NCBI GenBank assembly: GCA_946811695.1
Contig: OX328126.1
Location: 86,962,424-87,026,423, forward strand
Origin: Gonocerus acuteangulatus
Lineage: Eukaryota; Arthropoda; Insecta; Hemiptera; Coreidae
Length of the DNA: 64,000 bases
Direction: 5' to 3'
Of the stretch, positions 21,959-34,302 are shown in pieces. How positions within the stretch are numbered: position 1 is the stretch's first letter; the number at the start of each line of letters is the position of its first letter. The notes under the pieces are model-generated. The model saw nothing but the letters and a program-made list of their open reading frames with translations. It was not told where the DNA came from and did not search any database. A program made the translations under genes and the position numbers.

Positions 21959-22784
21959 CAGTAGAACCTCTTATATCCGACCTTCCCATATCTGACTCCT
22001 CCCGATATCCGACCTAGTGCTCGTTGCTGGAGGTTGGGACGAAATCAGTCAAACCACCCTTCAGAAGTCTGGTTTGACCTTGTTTCAATGATGGTCGAAA
22101 AAGATTTGACCATTATTGAAACAAGACGAATCTGAGACTGAACATGAACCGACATAGACAGAAGAAGAAGTTGAAAAAGCCACAGCAGAAGAATTAAAAA
22201 ATCGACAAGTGTATCATCATGATCTCCAGATGACAGATGTAGAAGAGTGACTTGTTGAAGCTGATGTTTCAGAAGTTACCAATGAAGATCTCAATGATGA
22301 CTCAATCATTGCTGTTGTGCAGAACAAAGCCGTGGACGAAGAAATCCACTCGGATGAAGACGAAACCACCAGTGACGGTGTAGTGAGTCATTCTGCTGCT
22401 AAGGACGCCTTCGACGTAGCGATGAAATAAATTGAGCAACATCCAAATGCAACCCCAATGGATGTATTGTTGGCAAAAAAAGTGGAGGGACACTTCCGCA
22501 AAGTCAAGATTAAAAAAATTAAAACAAAAATCCATAACTGAATTCTTTAAATAAAGTATGCTTAAATTTTGTTCATATTTTCAAAAGAGTAAATGTTTGA
22601 AATGTGTATATCAACAGTTTTACAATTACAATACAATAAAGTTGCATTACAGTATGTACGGTACATTATAGCTGGTTTTATAAATTTCGAAGGCGTTTTT
22701 TTTTTCGTCCTCCCGATATCCGACCTTTCGGCCGTTCCAACCATGGCCCGGTCCCGTCATGGTCGGATATGAGAGGTTCTACTG
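21959..22784 (+). mobile_element. Pogo/Tigger-like DNA transposon, internally deleted
   Basis: TIRs CAGTAGAACCTC...TATCCGACC at both ends, flanked by TA (21957-21958 and 22785-22786), typical of the pogo/Tigger group. Plus-strand sequence at about 22285-22550 translates in pieces to DDSIIAVVQ, SHSAAKDAFDVAMK, PMDVLLAKKV and LKQKSITEFF, the usual C-terminus of a Tigger transposase. Stop codons and frameshifts break it, and most of the transposase is gone. Confidence 0.85.
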
Positions 22785-22895
22785 TACCTCTATACTATCT
22801 GCCCCTGAGGCAGATATACCTTCTGTCTCTCTGGTGGATGTGCTGTCTCGACATAACTCCTGTTGGATGGAAGTCTTAAAGTTATGTTAAAAAAG

Positions 22896-25437
22896 TCCAA
22901 CTCGCAGGAACTGCATCATCTTAGCGAGGTTCCGTTCATATCCCTAGTGTCATTTGAAAAGCTTAGAAAAGAAATAAACTTTTTTTTTATATATATCTCG
23001 TGAAAATTGTCAAAATCCTCTCGAACATCTTGAATAAACGTGATATTAAGGCGTCAGGGACACCGACAGTAACTTATACACAGAAGAGGAAATTACACAA
23101 TTCGGCTCTCATTCTAAAGCAAAGCTCCATAAATCAATCCAAAATATGCGTAATAAAGCCTTTTCTAGTGGATACAAAAGAATCAAGAAGAAGTACTCAA
23201 GATTGAGTAGAATACCCTGCCTAATATAGCCTATATAGAATAATATGCCGAATAAAGCCTATCTAGTATACTAGATAGGCATTCTTCGTCATTTTTTTTT
23301 CTATAGATACAGAAGACAAAAAACAAGTCCTGACGAATAACAAGTCAATATATAGATTAATATACCTAATTAAGTCTATGGAGTAGATACAAATGGACCA
23401 AAAACAAGTCTTGAGGAATCTTGTTTTTTTTTCTAATTAAATACTTTTTATCAATATTTAGTATATAACCTGTGTTGAAAACTATTGATTGCTTATTGAT
23501 GAATCGGGTTATAACTAAGTAGTCTTTATGCATATTTAGTATGTAACCTATTTTTGGAACTATGTTATTTCAGAATCTAGTATAGTTTAAGATATTTTGG
23601 CGAATGAAGTAATTAAGTTGCTCTCCGCACCCTGCCTGGGCTTTGTATTTGTGTCGGCAGATACCTGGGGTATATTTACAACTCTTGAGGATTAACTCCT
23701 AGTAGGTAAATTTCCTGCGGACCTTCTGTTTCTATGGGCACTGACCGACTCTCTATTCGCTCATAGTATCTAACCCTTGTGAAGTTTATTTTTTGGATTT
23801 AGGACTTAATAGACATATGTAGACTAAATCATAGCAAGAAGTCTACCTCCGTAGTCGGTTCTTAACTATGTAGACTCGCTAATGTTACCCAATCTTAGAT
23901 ACATCGTAATTAAAATCCACAGCAAAAACACGACATTTCATCAGAATCCCATGCTTAATAAAACATATATAGAATAATATGCCAAATAAAGCCTATCTAG
24001 AGGATAAAAATAGAGGAAAAACGCCGTTCGTGATTGTAGAAAATCTAACAAGGCATTTCGCTCAGAAATCTCCGAAATATTGTTACTAATTTTACGTATC
24101 CTGTTTTATAGCCAAATAGATTTATATTCTATAATCAATAAGAAAAAACTACTAACAATGGGTAAAAGATGAAAATAGGGAATACCAAGAATAATTCTAA
24201 AGAACGAAATCAACACCAGTACTGTAATCTAGATATTCATACGGCATCTTCGAATTCTAACAAAAAAATATTGCTTCTAATTATACGTATCCTGTTTACT
24301 GACAAATACATTTGACTGCTATAAGGAAGTACAAAAATAACGAGCAGTGAAAAAAAAACTGCGGGAAACACACAAATAGACCCGTTTAAATAAACGAAAC
24401 TAACTAACTAACTAAGTTTTAAGCACTTATTTCTCCTAATGTGACGACCCCATCAAACATTTCTTCAAAACATTTTTTGTAGAAAATTTAGTAAGCTTTC
24501 GATCTGTTACATTTCACTTGCCACAATTTCCTAACCCTTTTCGAGATATTAAGGAAAATATACGAAGGGGGCCTAATAGATATTCATACGGCATGTGAGA
24601 ATCCCAAGATTCCGCAAAAATAAAATATTGTTTCTCATTATACATATCCTGTTTTATTGGCAAATACATTTGACTACTATAAGCCATTGCAAACACTAGG
24701 GAATATGAAGTATTAAGCACTTATTATTTCGATTGACATCACCTAATCAAAAATTGTTTCAGAATCTTTTTTGTAGAGAATTTAGAAAACTTTCAAATAG
24801 TTTCTATCCATTTATCAAAATTTCCCAACCGTGTTCGAGATAATTATGAAAGCATACGAAGTTCCCAAAACTTTTCATGTTTGTTCATAAAATATTTTAT
24901 TCTAACCCTTCCTTAACTCCAAACATAACCAAAAGTATAACATGTTAGTTTTGATGAAGTTCAAACATGCAAAAAATGTTTCAACTGAATCCCATGATTG
25001 TAAGTACTCAATCCAAAAACGTTATTCAGCAACTATTTTTCCAATTTTCTCGAAAACGGTTAAAGCTATCGCCTTAAAAATGGTGTCATTCGTTTTCCTA
25101 GGCCAAGACGCCTATAAAACGAGTACTTGCATGCATATGAAGTAAGCGGAACGATTTTTTTTCGTGCGAAATTCGCTCCAAAACCCATGTTCCTGGTGGG
25201 CGGATTCTGCTGACTAACGAACTTGACCTTTCAAATTAGACGAAAGATTTTTGTACCAAATTTCATCAAAATCGGCCCGTTATTCGCTGAGCTATGCCGC
25301 GAACAGACATATATATATATACAAATTTGAACCACCGTCATTTTGGGTCTCTAGGGTTTCTGAAACGCAAAATTTTCTAGTCGGCACTTCCGGATTGTTT
25401 CATGAGATCAACCTTATAAGCGGGGTTCCTCCCAATA
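22896..25437 (+). mobile_element. Family B element, copy 4 (long form)
   Basis: The 5' end TCCAACTCGCAGGAACTGC, then CTTAGCGAGGTTCC. The 3' block (ACCACCGTCATTTTGGGTCTC, then TAGTCGGCACTTCCGGATTG) ends at about 25437, where the second hairpin arm is missing. The (AT)n tract is short (25308-25320). The interior is about twice as long as in copies 1 and 2, with repeated core segments near 24060-24560. Ends 70 bp before the next Gli exon. Confidence 0.65.
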
Positions 25438-25506
25438 AAGAAGAAGAAATAATTGTTTTTATGTCTGTTGCATTCATCAGGTTTCCTAATGGATTACATG
25501 TTGCAG

Positions 25507-25759
25507 GTTCCGTGCGGCCTCAGAGCTTGCAACGTCCAGTCCTTGCAACACAGCCTCCTACAACATCAACGAGTACTTCAACAACATCAACATCATCTCC
25601 TAGACCGGAAGTAGACTCCAGCTCGACGGAATGTCCACCGAACTCTACAGCAGGACCAGCAGCGAGGCCTGCTACCAACAGCAATTCACTGCTGAGGAAG
25701 TTAGCATCCAGTCATTATCAAAGCTACACCACTGCCCTAACTGTCACCATTGCTGTCGG
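25507..25759 (+). CDS. Gli: Gliotactin exon (stalk and first half of transmembrane helix)
   Basis: A 253 bp exon between TGTTGCAG (to 25506) and GGGTAAAG. It opens by completing a Gly codon, then reads SVRPQSLQRPVL, a long Thr/Ser/Pro stalk (TSTSTTSTSSPRP), an N-glycosylation site (NST) and SSHYQSYTTALTVTIAVG, the start of the membrane helix. It leaves two bases (GG). Such O-glycosylated-looking stalks before a single membrane span are typical of neuroligin-type proteins. Only 70 bp separate the acceptor from the end of a family B transposon, so the branch point may lie in or near repeat-derived DNA. The next intron is 10.1 kb. Confidence 0.85.
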
Positions 25760-27479
25760 GTAAAGCATCCATTTCCTTTAATATACATGTTGACAATATA
25801 CATACATTTAAGAAGAAATAAAAGAGAAACAATATTTTCTATGATAATTTCGAGGCCATTATGTCGTCGATACTAAAGCAAACTAACGAATATGAAAATC
25901 ACCACTTTTCAGAGTGGAAAAGTATTTATTCATAACTTTTTTTTGGACAGTCAAATATTCGGCAGATTTGACCTTTTGATAGTGGAATACTTTCCCTTTA
26001 ATAGAGTGAAGTCAGATTGAAGAATTTGCCGTAAATAAGTCCAGCAGAAATTATTAAAGATGGACAATGAAAGATGCATTTTTTCATATTCGTTAGTTTG
26101 CATTTGTATCGACGATATACTGAAAGCCTACAGTGGCGGAAATTACTCACTCTACCTCTTCGACTTCTGCTCAGGAAGATCTATTAAAATCAGACAAAAA
26201 ATTTGTTCTTATTTTAAGTATTTTGTTTTTCTAGCAGATTCATTTTACTGCATAAAATAAATGATAAAAACCTAAGAACAATAAAACACTAAAAAATTCA
26301 ACGATTTTTTTCATTTATCAAGGTTATTTATTATAGTTAGTTTTTTTTTCTAATTTTATTCCAAGGAATTTTAATGTGTCAGTGTGTCTAATGTTCGTTT
26401 TATGAGAAAATTCCTGCCACCGCACAGTGTAACGTCCAATGGACAAAAACCTGAATTTTTGTTTTCTTATATTTAATTTTTAATCCTCTAGCTAAGTTTA
26501 GAAACTATTCAAGGAATTAAAATCGTATAAAAACTAATAAATATTAGTTTTATTTTGATCAACAAACACGTTAGCATTATTATAAACAAGGAAAAGTCTT
26601 TAAACCCCGTTTCATACCAACAATCAGTTTGAACCTCTCTCGTTCAAGATAAGACAGTGTTTTTATTAAGTCATCCGAAGGAAATTACCTCAAAACTATT
26701 CCTTTTTTATCTGATATAATTGATTACGGGTAATTACTCCCTTATCATTTATCTTGAATTATTCTTCATTAATCTTTGACATTTTTCTGATGTACAAAAT
26801 TTTGATAGACCATAGCAAAAAAACTTCATCTGAAAACATCCCAAGTTTTTTAGAGGTTAAATTTTACCACAAGTATAATATACTGACAGCAATTTAGTTT
26901 GCCGAAATTTGCCGATTCCAAAGATTTTTATTTTTAGATCCATCAATTTATTTTTTCTTCCAAATTTGAAAAAATGTGGATAAATCCAAGAAAACGGCAT
27001 CAATCCTCGGGCAAATGATTCAATTTGATCTGCAGGATTCTCCTAAAGAAATATTAAGCAATATTAGAAAAACTGCCAGTTTAGTCTTATATTAAATGTA
27101 AAAAATGTGGGAACGTGTTCACCGCAGATAAAAAACTCTTATCACCTTAAAAGATATTGTTATTAATTTTTATCAAGAAAAAAGATATTCACGCCCTGAT
27201 GGCCCTTCTGGCTTCCTTAGAGTCAGACATAAAAAGAGTTTATTACTACATTATATGTTACAGTTATATTATATTTTATAATGTTGTTATTAATAATATT
27301 ATTACCTGCTATATTATTTCTATTAATATTACAATTAATATTATTATAACCGTATAGTATGCATTATTATACTATTGTTTCCTTATTTTGAGTTGATTTC
27401 AATTAATAAAATTGTTTATTTGAAAATAACTAGTGGTTAATGATTTTTGTCCGCAATCCTCACTACTTCGTTACACTGT
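25760..27479. other. AT-rich intron sequence
   Basis: No gene or repeat family recognised. ATT/AAT-rich stretch at 27240-27410. Confidence 0.4.
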
Positions 27480-27481
27480 GC

Positions 27482-27555
27482 GCCGAAGGGGATCGAACCC
27501 ACCATCTCCCGCATCAGAAACTAAGGCGTTAGCCACCAGACCACGGGAGACCCCT
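27482..27555 (-). pseudogene. tRNA-like pseudogene or SINE head
   Basis: The minus strand reads TGGTCTGGTGGCTAACGCC (A box-like D arm) and GGTTCGATCCCC (a good B box). The acceptor arms do not pair and the anticodon stem is poor, so it is not a working tRNA. Confidence 0.5.
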
Positions 27556-27885
27556 TTCATTAAAATTATATTAATTATTGTAGTTAAGTCATTATTGTAG
27601 ACAGATATGTAAATGGTAATGTAAATAAGCTCATTTTGTCTTTTAAAACAAATTTATTGCACATAACTTCTTTTATTTTAAGAAAAAATATTTAGTTTAC
27701 AGTACGACTGAAAATTTTAATGTTTATAAACATTAATGTTCAGAAAACACTTTAAAAAAAATTAACATTACTGAGATATTTAATTAAAATTAGAAATATA
27801 CATGGTAATTAAATGCTAAGAATGTAATTTTTACGATCTATTCAGACAGTCCTTTCTACTTTTACTGGATTTAATGTAAATTGGT

Positions 27886-28191
27886 TCAATCTTTATATGT
27901 AAATTTATTACATGTATCACACGTTATTGTGGACATTTTTCGTCGTCCACAAACATGACATCGCCCATTCTTTTCCTTTGGAGGATCTTCCATTGTTGCT
28001 TCTAACTCTTTGGGAATTCCCTTAACAAAAATTGTTTTTATTACGAAGTGACGGAATGCTTGCAAATGTTTATCCATGAGGTGAAATGCAAGATCCTTGC
28101 ATTGGTCTTGCAGAGCACTCCATGTGCCAGCAAGCTGTTCAAACGTTTGACAAGCTAGAACTGAGGAATCCGTGAAAGGATAGAACACCAC
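27886..28191 (-). pseudogene. Possible piggyBac-like transposase C-terminal fragment
   Basis: The frame ends in GRCHVCGRRKMSTITCDTC then NKFTYKD, a CX2C-X8-CX2C cluster like the cysteine-rich domain closing piggyBac transposases, in which a later Cys/His pair would be expected (here Tyr and a stop). The upstream part (VFYPFTDSSVLACQTFEQL) is not recognised. A piggyBac-type terminal repeat pair lies just beside it (28331-29387), which supports but does not prove the call. Confidence 0.4.
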
Positions 28192-28330
28192 TCGCCACAG
28201 TAGGCGTGGTATGGGTTTTCCCTTGGCATACCTCAGATCTATACGCTGTAGGGTTTCCCGGCAATTTCTAACAAGACGAAATACTGGCTATGGCGTACTC
28301 TGTGCGCCAGCGCGACTGCTAGAGAGTTAA

Positions 28331-29387
28331 CCATTTCCGTACGCAAAGAGCCGCTAGGAGTGTGTTCTGCTATACGGGATACTCCCACCCGGCGTTGGTC
28401 CCCCTGTACGGGACACTTTTCCTACTCTCCATCACAGCGCCTCGACTTTCAGCGATCTCCTCGCCTTAGTAAAACTCGTATTTTTTATATATTTTTTTTA
28501 ATTTTGGTTACAATGATTATTAATTTTTATTTATGTTGAATTAGTTTGGCGTTTCAATAATTATTTCTAAGTTGAATAACTTTGTTTATAAATAAGTTAT
28601 AAATATATAGGTATTAATAAGTTATATATTATATAGGCACAAAAAAAAAGAAGGTTTTTCTGTTTATCATTTGCCCTTTATTTTATGAATAATAAGCCAG
28701 GGAATAATATACTCCATAACTACGGCAAAAAGTTTCCCATCTTCCTTTTTGATCCGTGACTTTGTACAATTTCGGAGCTAAAAACTTATTTTATTTTTAT
28801 TTTTTGTGTAAAACCTTTTTACAAAAAAAAAAGAATTATTATAAATATTTACAGTTAACTTAATGAATTATTCAATTAAATACGTAATATATTAATCTTA
28901 TCAATTGAATATTACATTTATTTTTAAATGGAGGACAAACAATAAAAAAAAAAAAAAACGGTTTTTCTAAATTTAATGAAACTGAATATAAGATCTTAAC
29001 ACTTCAAGACTAAAAGTGAACTAATTTTGCAAAAACAAGTTGTTGGGAATGTACAAAGGTATAAAAACAAACGATAACTTGAAGAAGGTTGACCGGGTAA
29101 ATGGGTGGAGAATGCAACGAGTTCTAATTCGACTGAAAACGACCAAAAAATTTATTCAAATGCCATCTAGTAATAGACAGGAATACTAGAAGTACAATAA
29201 GGTAACGCTAGATAGCTCTAAAGTCGAGAAATGAGAAGAGAAAGAATGCGAGAGATACGCCGACCTCTCGACTGCTGTACAAGTACACGGTACGTGGGTC
29301 CCGTCTTCCTTCGACTTCTACACAAGTCCACGGTATGTGGGTCCCGACAGCTCTTGACTGCTGTACAAGTCCACGGTACGGAAAGGG
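28331..29387. mobile_element. PiggyBac-type non-autonomous element
   Basis: Flanked by TTAA on both sides (28327-28330, 29388-29391). Ends CCATTTCCGTACG and, on the other strand, CCCTTTCCGTACCG. TTAA targets with CCY-starting TIRs are the piggyBac signature. The right end carries about three ~50 bp repeats (29265-29390) of CTGTACAAGTCCACGGTACG. The interior is AT-rich and non-coding. Confidence 0.65.
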
Positions 29388-29541
29388 TTAATAATCCTAC
29401 TAGGCGGCTGTTCTTGGGAATCTCTAAACGAATTTCCGAGAGCGATACGATATTCAGGCGTACTTCGCCGAAAAAGCCTAGTGGGCAGATATTGATGGCA
29501 GTGACCTTCATATCTTTTGTTTACATTCCCATAATAAAAAA

Positions 29542-30604
29542 TCCGTCACGCAGGAGCTGCATAACTAAGCACTTTCCTCAGAATTTGGGTAGTGTAGACT
29601 GCTTTCCAGAACAATTTGCTTAAAATATCCTACATAAATAAAATAAAAACATGAATAGTTCTCTTTTAAATTTGTAATGAGTAACTGATCAATTATTAAT
29701 TTGCTTCCAGAGTTATGTTTACACATGGTACCTATTACACTACGTAATAAATACAAAAAACCTCATATTATCCTATTTTGATCTAACTCAGGAACAGGAT
29801 ACAGTCACTCTAGTGGTAGAAAGCGCTCCTTGCGGCGGCTTTGTGAACCTACATCTGGGGGGCATTTCTATTGAAATATATTACAAATTAAACCCCCGCT
29901 TTCCGATTGACCGATTCAGCTCATTTTTACAACACTTCTTTCCCATGAGTTACCTACGACGTATACCGCGTTTCGTTGCAATACAGCAGAAATTACGACC
30001 GGTATGAGTATATTAGGAATTTGGGGTTGGAGTAACCTCCCCCCCCTTCTAATAAACCGATTTAGTTTATTTTTACAACACATACTTACCTGTAGATTAC
30101 CACTACGAATGCCGAGTTTCGTCGAAATATACCAAAAATCACGGCTGGTAGTGGCGAATTGGTACTGTGGGTCCGGAGTAAACCCCCCCTCCTAATGAAC
30201 CAATATAGTTTATTTTTACAGCACATATTTACCTGTGGATTACCACTACGAATACCGAGTTTCGTCGAAATATACTAAAAATCACGGCTGGTAGTGGCGA
30301 ATTGGTATTGTGGGTCCGGAGTAAACCCCCCCTTCTAATGGACCGAATTAGTTCATTTTTATATCTCACTTTTCTCTCTATAATACCATTACGTATACCA
30401 AGTTTCGTTGAAACATAACAAATATTACGGCTGACATAGTCAAATTAGTGTTTTGGGTTCGGGGTAACCCCCCCCCCCCTTCCGGTGGACCGACTTTGGT
30501 GTTTAACGAACTCGTTCAATCGTTTGCTAATTGAATGCTATATACCAAGTTTCGTGACGAAAAAACAAAAACTCTGGCCGCTATCGTGTTAACAGACACA
30601 CACG

Positions 30605-30635
<31 letters not shown>

Positions 30636-30756
30636 TTTAACGGGGGTCATTTTCGGTGTCTAATAGGTAGGATCGATAAAGATTTGAAGAAATTTTTCAA
30701 AAATTCCGTCATGAGTGCAACCTCAATAGCTACTTTCCTTCGGAGGAAAGTGCTAA
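29542..30756 (+). mobile_element. Family C element, copy 1
   Basis: Begins TCCGTCACGCAGGAGCTGC and TAAGCACTTTCCTC. Contains four to five tandem units of about 115 bp (phrase TACCGAGTTTCGTCGAAATA) separated by C-runs, then (AT)n at 30604-30633. Ends with hairpin ACTTTCCT/AGGAAAGT and GCTAAAA. It has the same plan as family B with different sequence. Confidence 0.75.
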
Positions 30757-31117
30757 AAGGAAAATAAATTAGTTTCTCTGACCTCATTTTAGATGAATAT
30801 TACATTTCTGTAAGTACAGCAATATTATTCCATGAAGTATTCATTCAATCTAGGCATTTCTCTTCTTTTATTCTCTATTGATTCTCTCAAGGTTCTGTAG
30901 ATTTCTTTTTTCAATATATTATTAAGATCCTAATTGGGTACATATTTTTCTTCTTAGACACATTCTTAGAATCATTCCTTTAGTTGTTATTCAGTCTGCA
31001 ACATGAGTGTTTGTTTTTTTTTTCTCTCCCGAACATTGCGAAAGCAGATTTACCTTTTAATTCCTCATCCTCATTCGAATACTCCTTCACCCAAGACAGT
31101 TGTTAAGAACTTTGCGT

Positions 31118-31327
31118 CATGGGTGTATGTAGGAAAGAATCTCGGGGAGGGGTTGGTTGCATTTGGGGGCCTTGGAATACTAGCAATCTAGAACATGTAA
31201 TATTTAGCCATCTAAAACTCTATTACACCCAAAGAAAATATTTTTTTCTGAACTGAGTGACCTTATTTTATTTATTTTCGAGGTTTATATGACACACTTT
31301 TACCCAATAAATCAAAATTTTGAGTCA
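31118..31327 (+). mobile_element. MITE with CATGGGYGTAT end, 3' truncated
   Basis: The left end CATGGGTGTATGTAGG and interior (TAGAACATGTAATATTTAGCC-like) match the complete element at 50615-50879. The right TIR is missing. Confidence 0.55.
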
Positions 31328-31539
31328 TGATCAACATCAGACTTCGAAAATAGTGCTAAATATGAAATAAAATACCTCTTGATAAATGACGGATAAAAAG
31401 TACCCACTATCCTTTAATATACTTTAAAACCAACTCAACCCCCCCCCCCATGAAGGCGCTTGTATACTGAAGCATGTAGCGCAGCGTCGCTTGTTTACGC
31501 TTTCATTGGAGGCCTTACAAGAGCGGGATTTCCTCAAGA

Positions 31540-31960
31540 TGTGGCCTGAACAGTCCAATAATTAGGGAATCCCCTACGTGTGTGGCGGGGTCCTTGAGGC
31601 CGGGCTGGGTCCAAGAGATACAGAAATCCCGAACAGCCCAATCCTTGAGGGAATCCCCGACGTCTGTGGCGGTGTCCTTGAGGCCGCTCTGGGCCCAAAA
31701 TATGCGAAATCCCAAGCAGTCAAATCCTTAAAGGAATACCCGACGTGTGTGGCTGTGTCCTTGAGGCCGCTCTGGGTCCATGAAATGCCGAAATCCCAAG
31801 CAGTCAAATCCTTAAAGGAATCCCCGACGTGTGTGGCGATGTCCTTGAGGCCGCTCTGGGCCCAAAAGATGCCGAAATCCCAAGCAGTCAAATCCATAAA
31901 GGAATACCCGACGTGTGTGGCGGTGTCCTTGAGGGCGCAAATTCCTTTCCGCCTTGAGGC
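31540..31960. repeat. 84 bp minisatellite, about 5 copies
   Basis: The unit contains GACGTGTGTGGCGGTGTCC then TTGAGGCCGCTCTGGGCCC. The length is divisible by three, giving misleading long open frames on both strands. Confidence 0.9.
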
Positions 31961-32155
31961 CTTGAGGAAATTTTCTTCGAGGGTGGGCGAGGTTCTGGTC
32001 CTCAAGGAAATTCCGGAGGTTTTACACTTCAGGATTTCCTGTACGTTTATGGCAGCCTTTAGGCATCATTTATGCAGCCTACTTCTTTTTCTGTATATAA
32101 TGAACTACATTGCCGAGCATAGCTGTTTCGCTCGATCACCTAGGAGGTTATGCTG

Positions 32156-32160
<5 letters not shown>

Positions 32161-32203
<43 letters not shown>
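32161..32203 (+). repeat. Poly(A) tract, about 43 bases
   Basis: A pure A run. It could be a retroposon tail, but no body is recognised upstream. Confidence 0.8.
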
Positions 32204-32205
<2 letters not shown>

Positions 32206-32394
32206 CTAGTTACGCTTCTATCCTAATAAAAACAAACTGATAATGTTTTGAACTTGAAGACCGCAATGCGGGATGCACTGATAAGGGTTGGTGATTAGAT
32301 AACTGCTGAGTATCCATTTAGGGGAAGTCTTTATCGATCCAATGAGCGACGAGGCGAAGTGTCACTTAGCTCCGAACAGGCCTAAACTAATTCC

Positions 32395-33010
32395 AGCTCC
32401 AGTAGGAGACTCGTGACTAGACTGGTGAAGATAATACACACCAACCAGTGTACCTTTTAAGTAGAAGTCTCGTGGCGGATCAGCGCTAGCATCGACTCTA
32501 GTCCTCCAGTAGGGTTCTCTTGACAGATCAGCGCTAGCATCGACTGTAGTCATCCGGTAGTAGTTTCGTGGCGGATCAGCGCTATCATCGACTCTAGTCC
32601 TCCAGTAGGGTTCTCTTGGCAGATCAGCGCTAGCATCGACTGTAGTCCTCCAGTAGTAGTGTCCTGGCGGATCAGCGCCAGCATCGTCAAAGTCATCCAG
32701 TAGGAGTCTCGTATCCGATCAGCACCACCAACGATTACAGTCCTCCAGTAATAGTCTCTTAGGAGATCAGCGCTAGCATCTAATCTAGTGCTACCGTAGG
32801 AGACTCTTAGCAGATCAGCGCTAGCATCAACTGTAGTCCTCCAGTAGTAGTGTCGTGGCGGATCAGCGCTAGCATCGACAATAGTCATCCAGTAGGAGCC
32901 TCGTATCGGATCAGCACCACCATCGATTCTAGTCCTCCATTAGTAGTCTCTTGGCAGATCAGCGCCTGCATTGACTATAGTCATCTAGTAGTAGTCTCGT
33001 TTAGGACCAG
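32395..33010. repeat. 48 bp minisatellite, degenerate
   Basis: About 12 units around GATCAGCGCTAGCATCGACT and AGTCCTCCAGTAG. It is related to, and runs into, the 54 bp array on its right, so the two are stages of one expanding array. Confidence 0.9.
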
Positions 33011-34302
33011 CGCCAGCATAGCCTACGAGTATAGTCTTAAAGTAGCAGCCTCGTGGCTGTTCATTGCTAGCATTGGCTGTAGTCTTCTAGTAGCCGCCTC
33101 GTGGCATATTAGCGTCAGCATTGCCTACGAGTATAGTCTTACAGTAGCAGCCTCGTGGCGTATCAGCGTCAGCATTGCCTACGAGTATAGTCTTACAGTA
33201 GCAGCGTCGTGGCTGTTCATTTCTAGCATTGGCTGTAGTCTTCTAGTAGCCGCCTCGTGGCATATTAGCGTCAGCATTTCCTACGAGTAGAGTCTTACAG
33301 TAGCAGCCTCGTCGTGTATCAGCGCCAGCATTGCGTTCGAGTATAGTCTTACAGCAGCAGCCTCGTGGCGTATCAGCGCCAGCATTGCGTATGAGTATAG
33401 TTTTACAGCAGCAGCCTCATGGCGTATCAGCGCCAGCATTGCCTTCGAGTATAGTCTTACAGTAGTAGCCTCGTGGCGTATCAGCGCCAGCATTGCGTAC
33501 AAGTATAGTCTTACAGTAGCAGCCTCGTGGCGTATCAGCGCCAGCATTTCCTACGAGTATAGTCTTACAGTAGAAGCCTCGTGGCATATTAGCGCCAGAA
33601 TTGCCTTCGAGTATAGTCTTACAGTAGCAGCCTCGTGGCGTATCAGCGCCAGCATTTTCTACGAGTATAGTCTTACAGTAGCAGCCTCGTGGCATATTAG
33701 CGCCAGAATTGCCTTCGAGTATAGTCTTACAGTAGCAGCCTCGTGGCGTATTAGCGCCAGAATTGCCTTCGAGTATAGTCTTACAGTAGCAGCCTCGTGG
33801 CGTATCAGCGCCAGCATTTCCTACGAGTATAGTCTTACAGTAGCAGCCTCGTGGCATATTAGCGCCAGAATTGCCTTCGAGTATAGTCTTACAGTAGCAG
33901 CCTCGTGGCGTATCAGCGCCAGCATTGCGTACAAGTATAGTCTTACAGCAGCAGCCTCGTGGCGTATCAGCGCCAGCATTTCCTACGAGTATAGTCTTAC
34001 AGTAGCAGCCTCGTGGCATATTAGCGCCAGAATTGCCTTCGAGTATAGTCTTACAGTAGCAGCCTCGTGGCGTATCAGCGCCAGCATTTTCTACGAGTAT
34101 AGTCTTACAGTAGCAGCCTCGTGGCATATTAGCGCCAGAATTGCCTTCGAGTATAGTCTTACAGTAGCAGCCTCGTGGCGTATTAGCGCCAGAATTGCCT
34201 TCGAGTATAGTCTTACAGTAGCAGCCTCGTGGCGTATCAGCGCCAGCATTTCCTACGAGTATAGTCTTACAGAAGCAGCCTCGTGGCATATTAGCGTCAA
34301 CA
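33010..34302. repeat. 54 bp minisatellite with higher-order structure, about 24 copies
   Basis: The unit is GAGTATAGTCTTACAGTAGC, AGCCTCGTGGCGTATCAGCG, then CCAGCATTTCCTAC. Two main variants (GCGCCAGCATTTCCTACG and GCGCCAGAATTGCCTTCG) alternate in ordered blocks, e.g. 33550-33850 closely resembles 33960-34260, so a block of several units was duplicated. Being 18 codons long it gives a 290-codon minus-strand frame that I do not regard as a gene. Confidence 0.92.

Noticed and set aside
31578..32240. 220-codon plus frame with 28-residue repeats
   Set aside because: 84 bp minisatellite translated and running into poly(A)-encoded lysines.
33417..34289. 290-codon minus-strand frame with an 18-residue repeat (PRGCYCKTIL)
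   Set aside because: Consequence of a 54 bp satellite unit; no start context, no non-repetitive coding part, and the other frames are open too.
33010..34302. CRISPR array
   Set aside because: The 54 bp units are continuous with no unique spacers; the same holds for the 70, 76 and 104 bp arrays. Context is eukaryotic.
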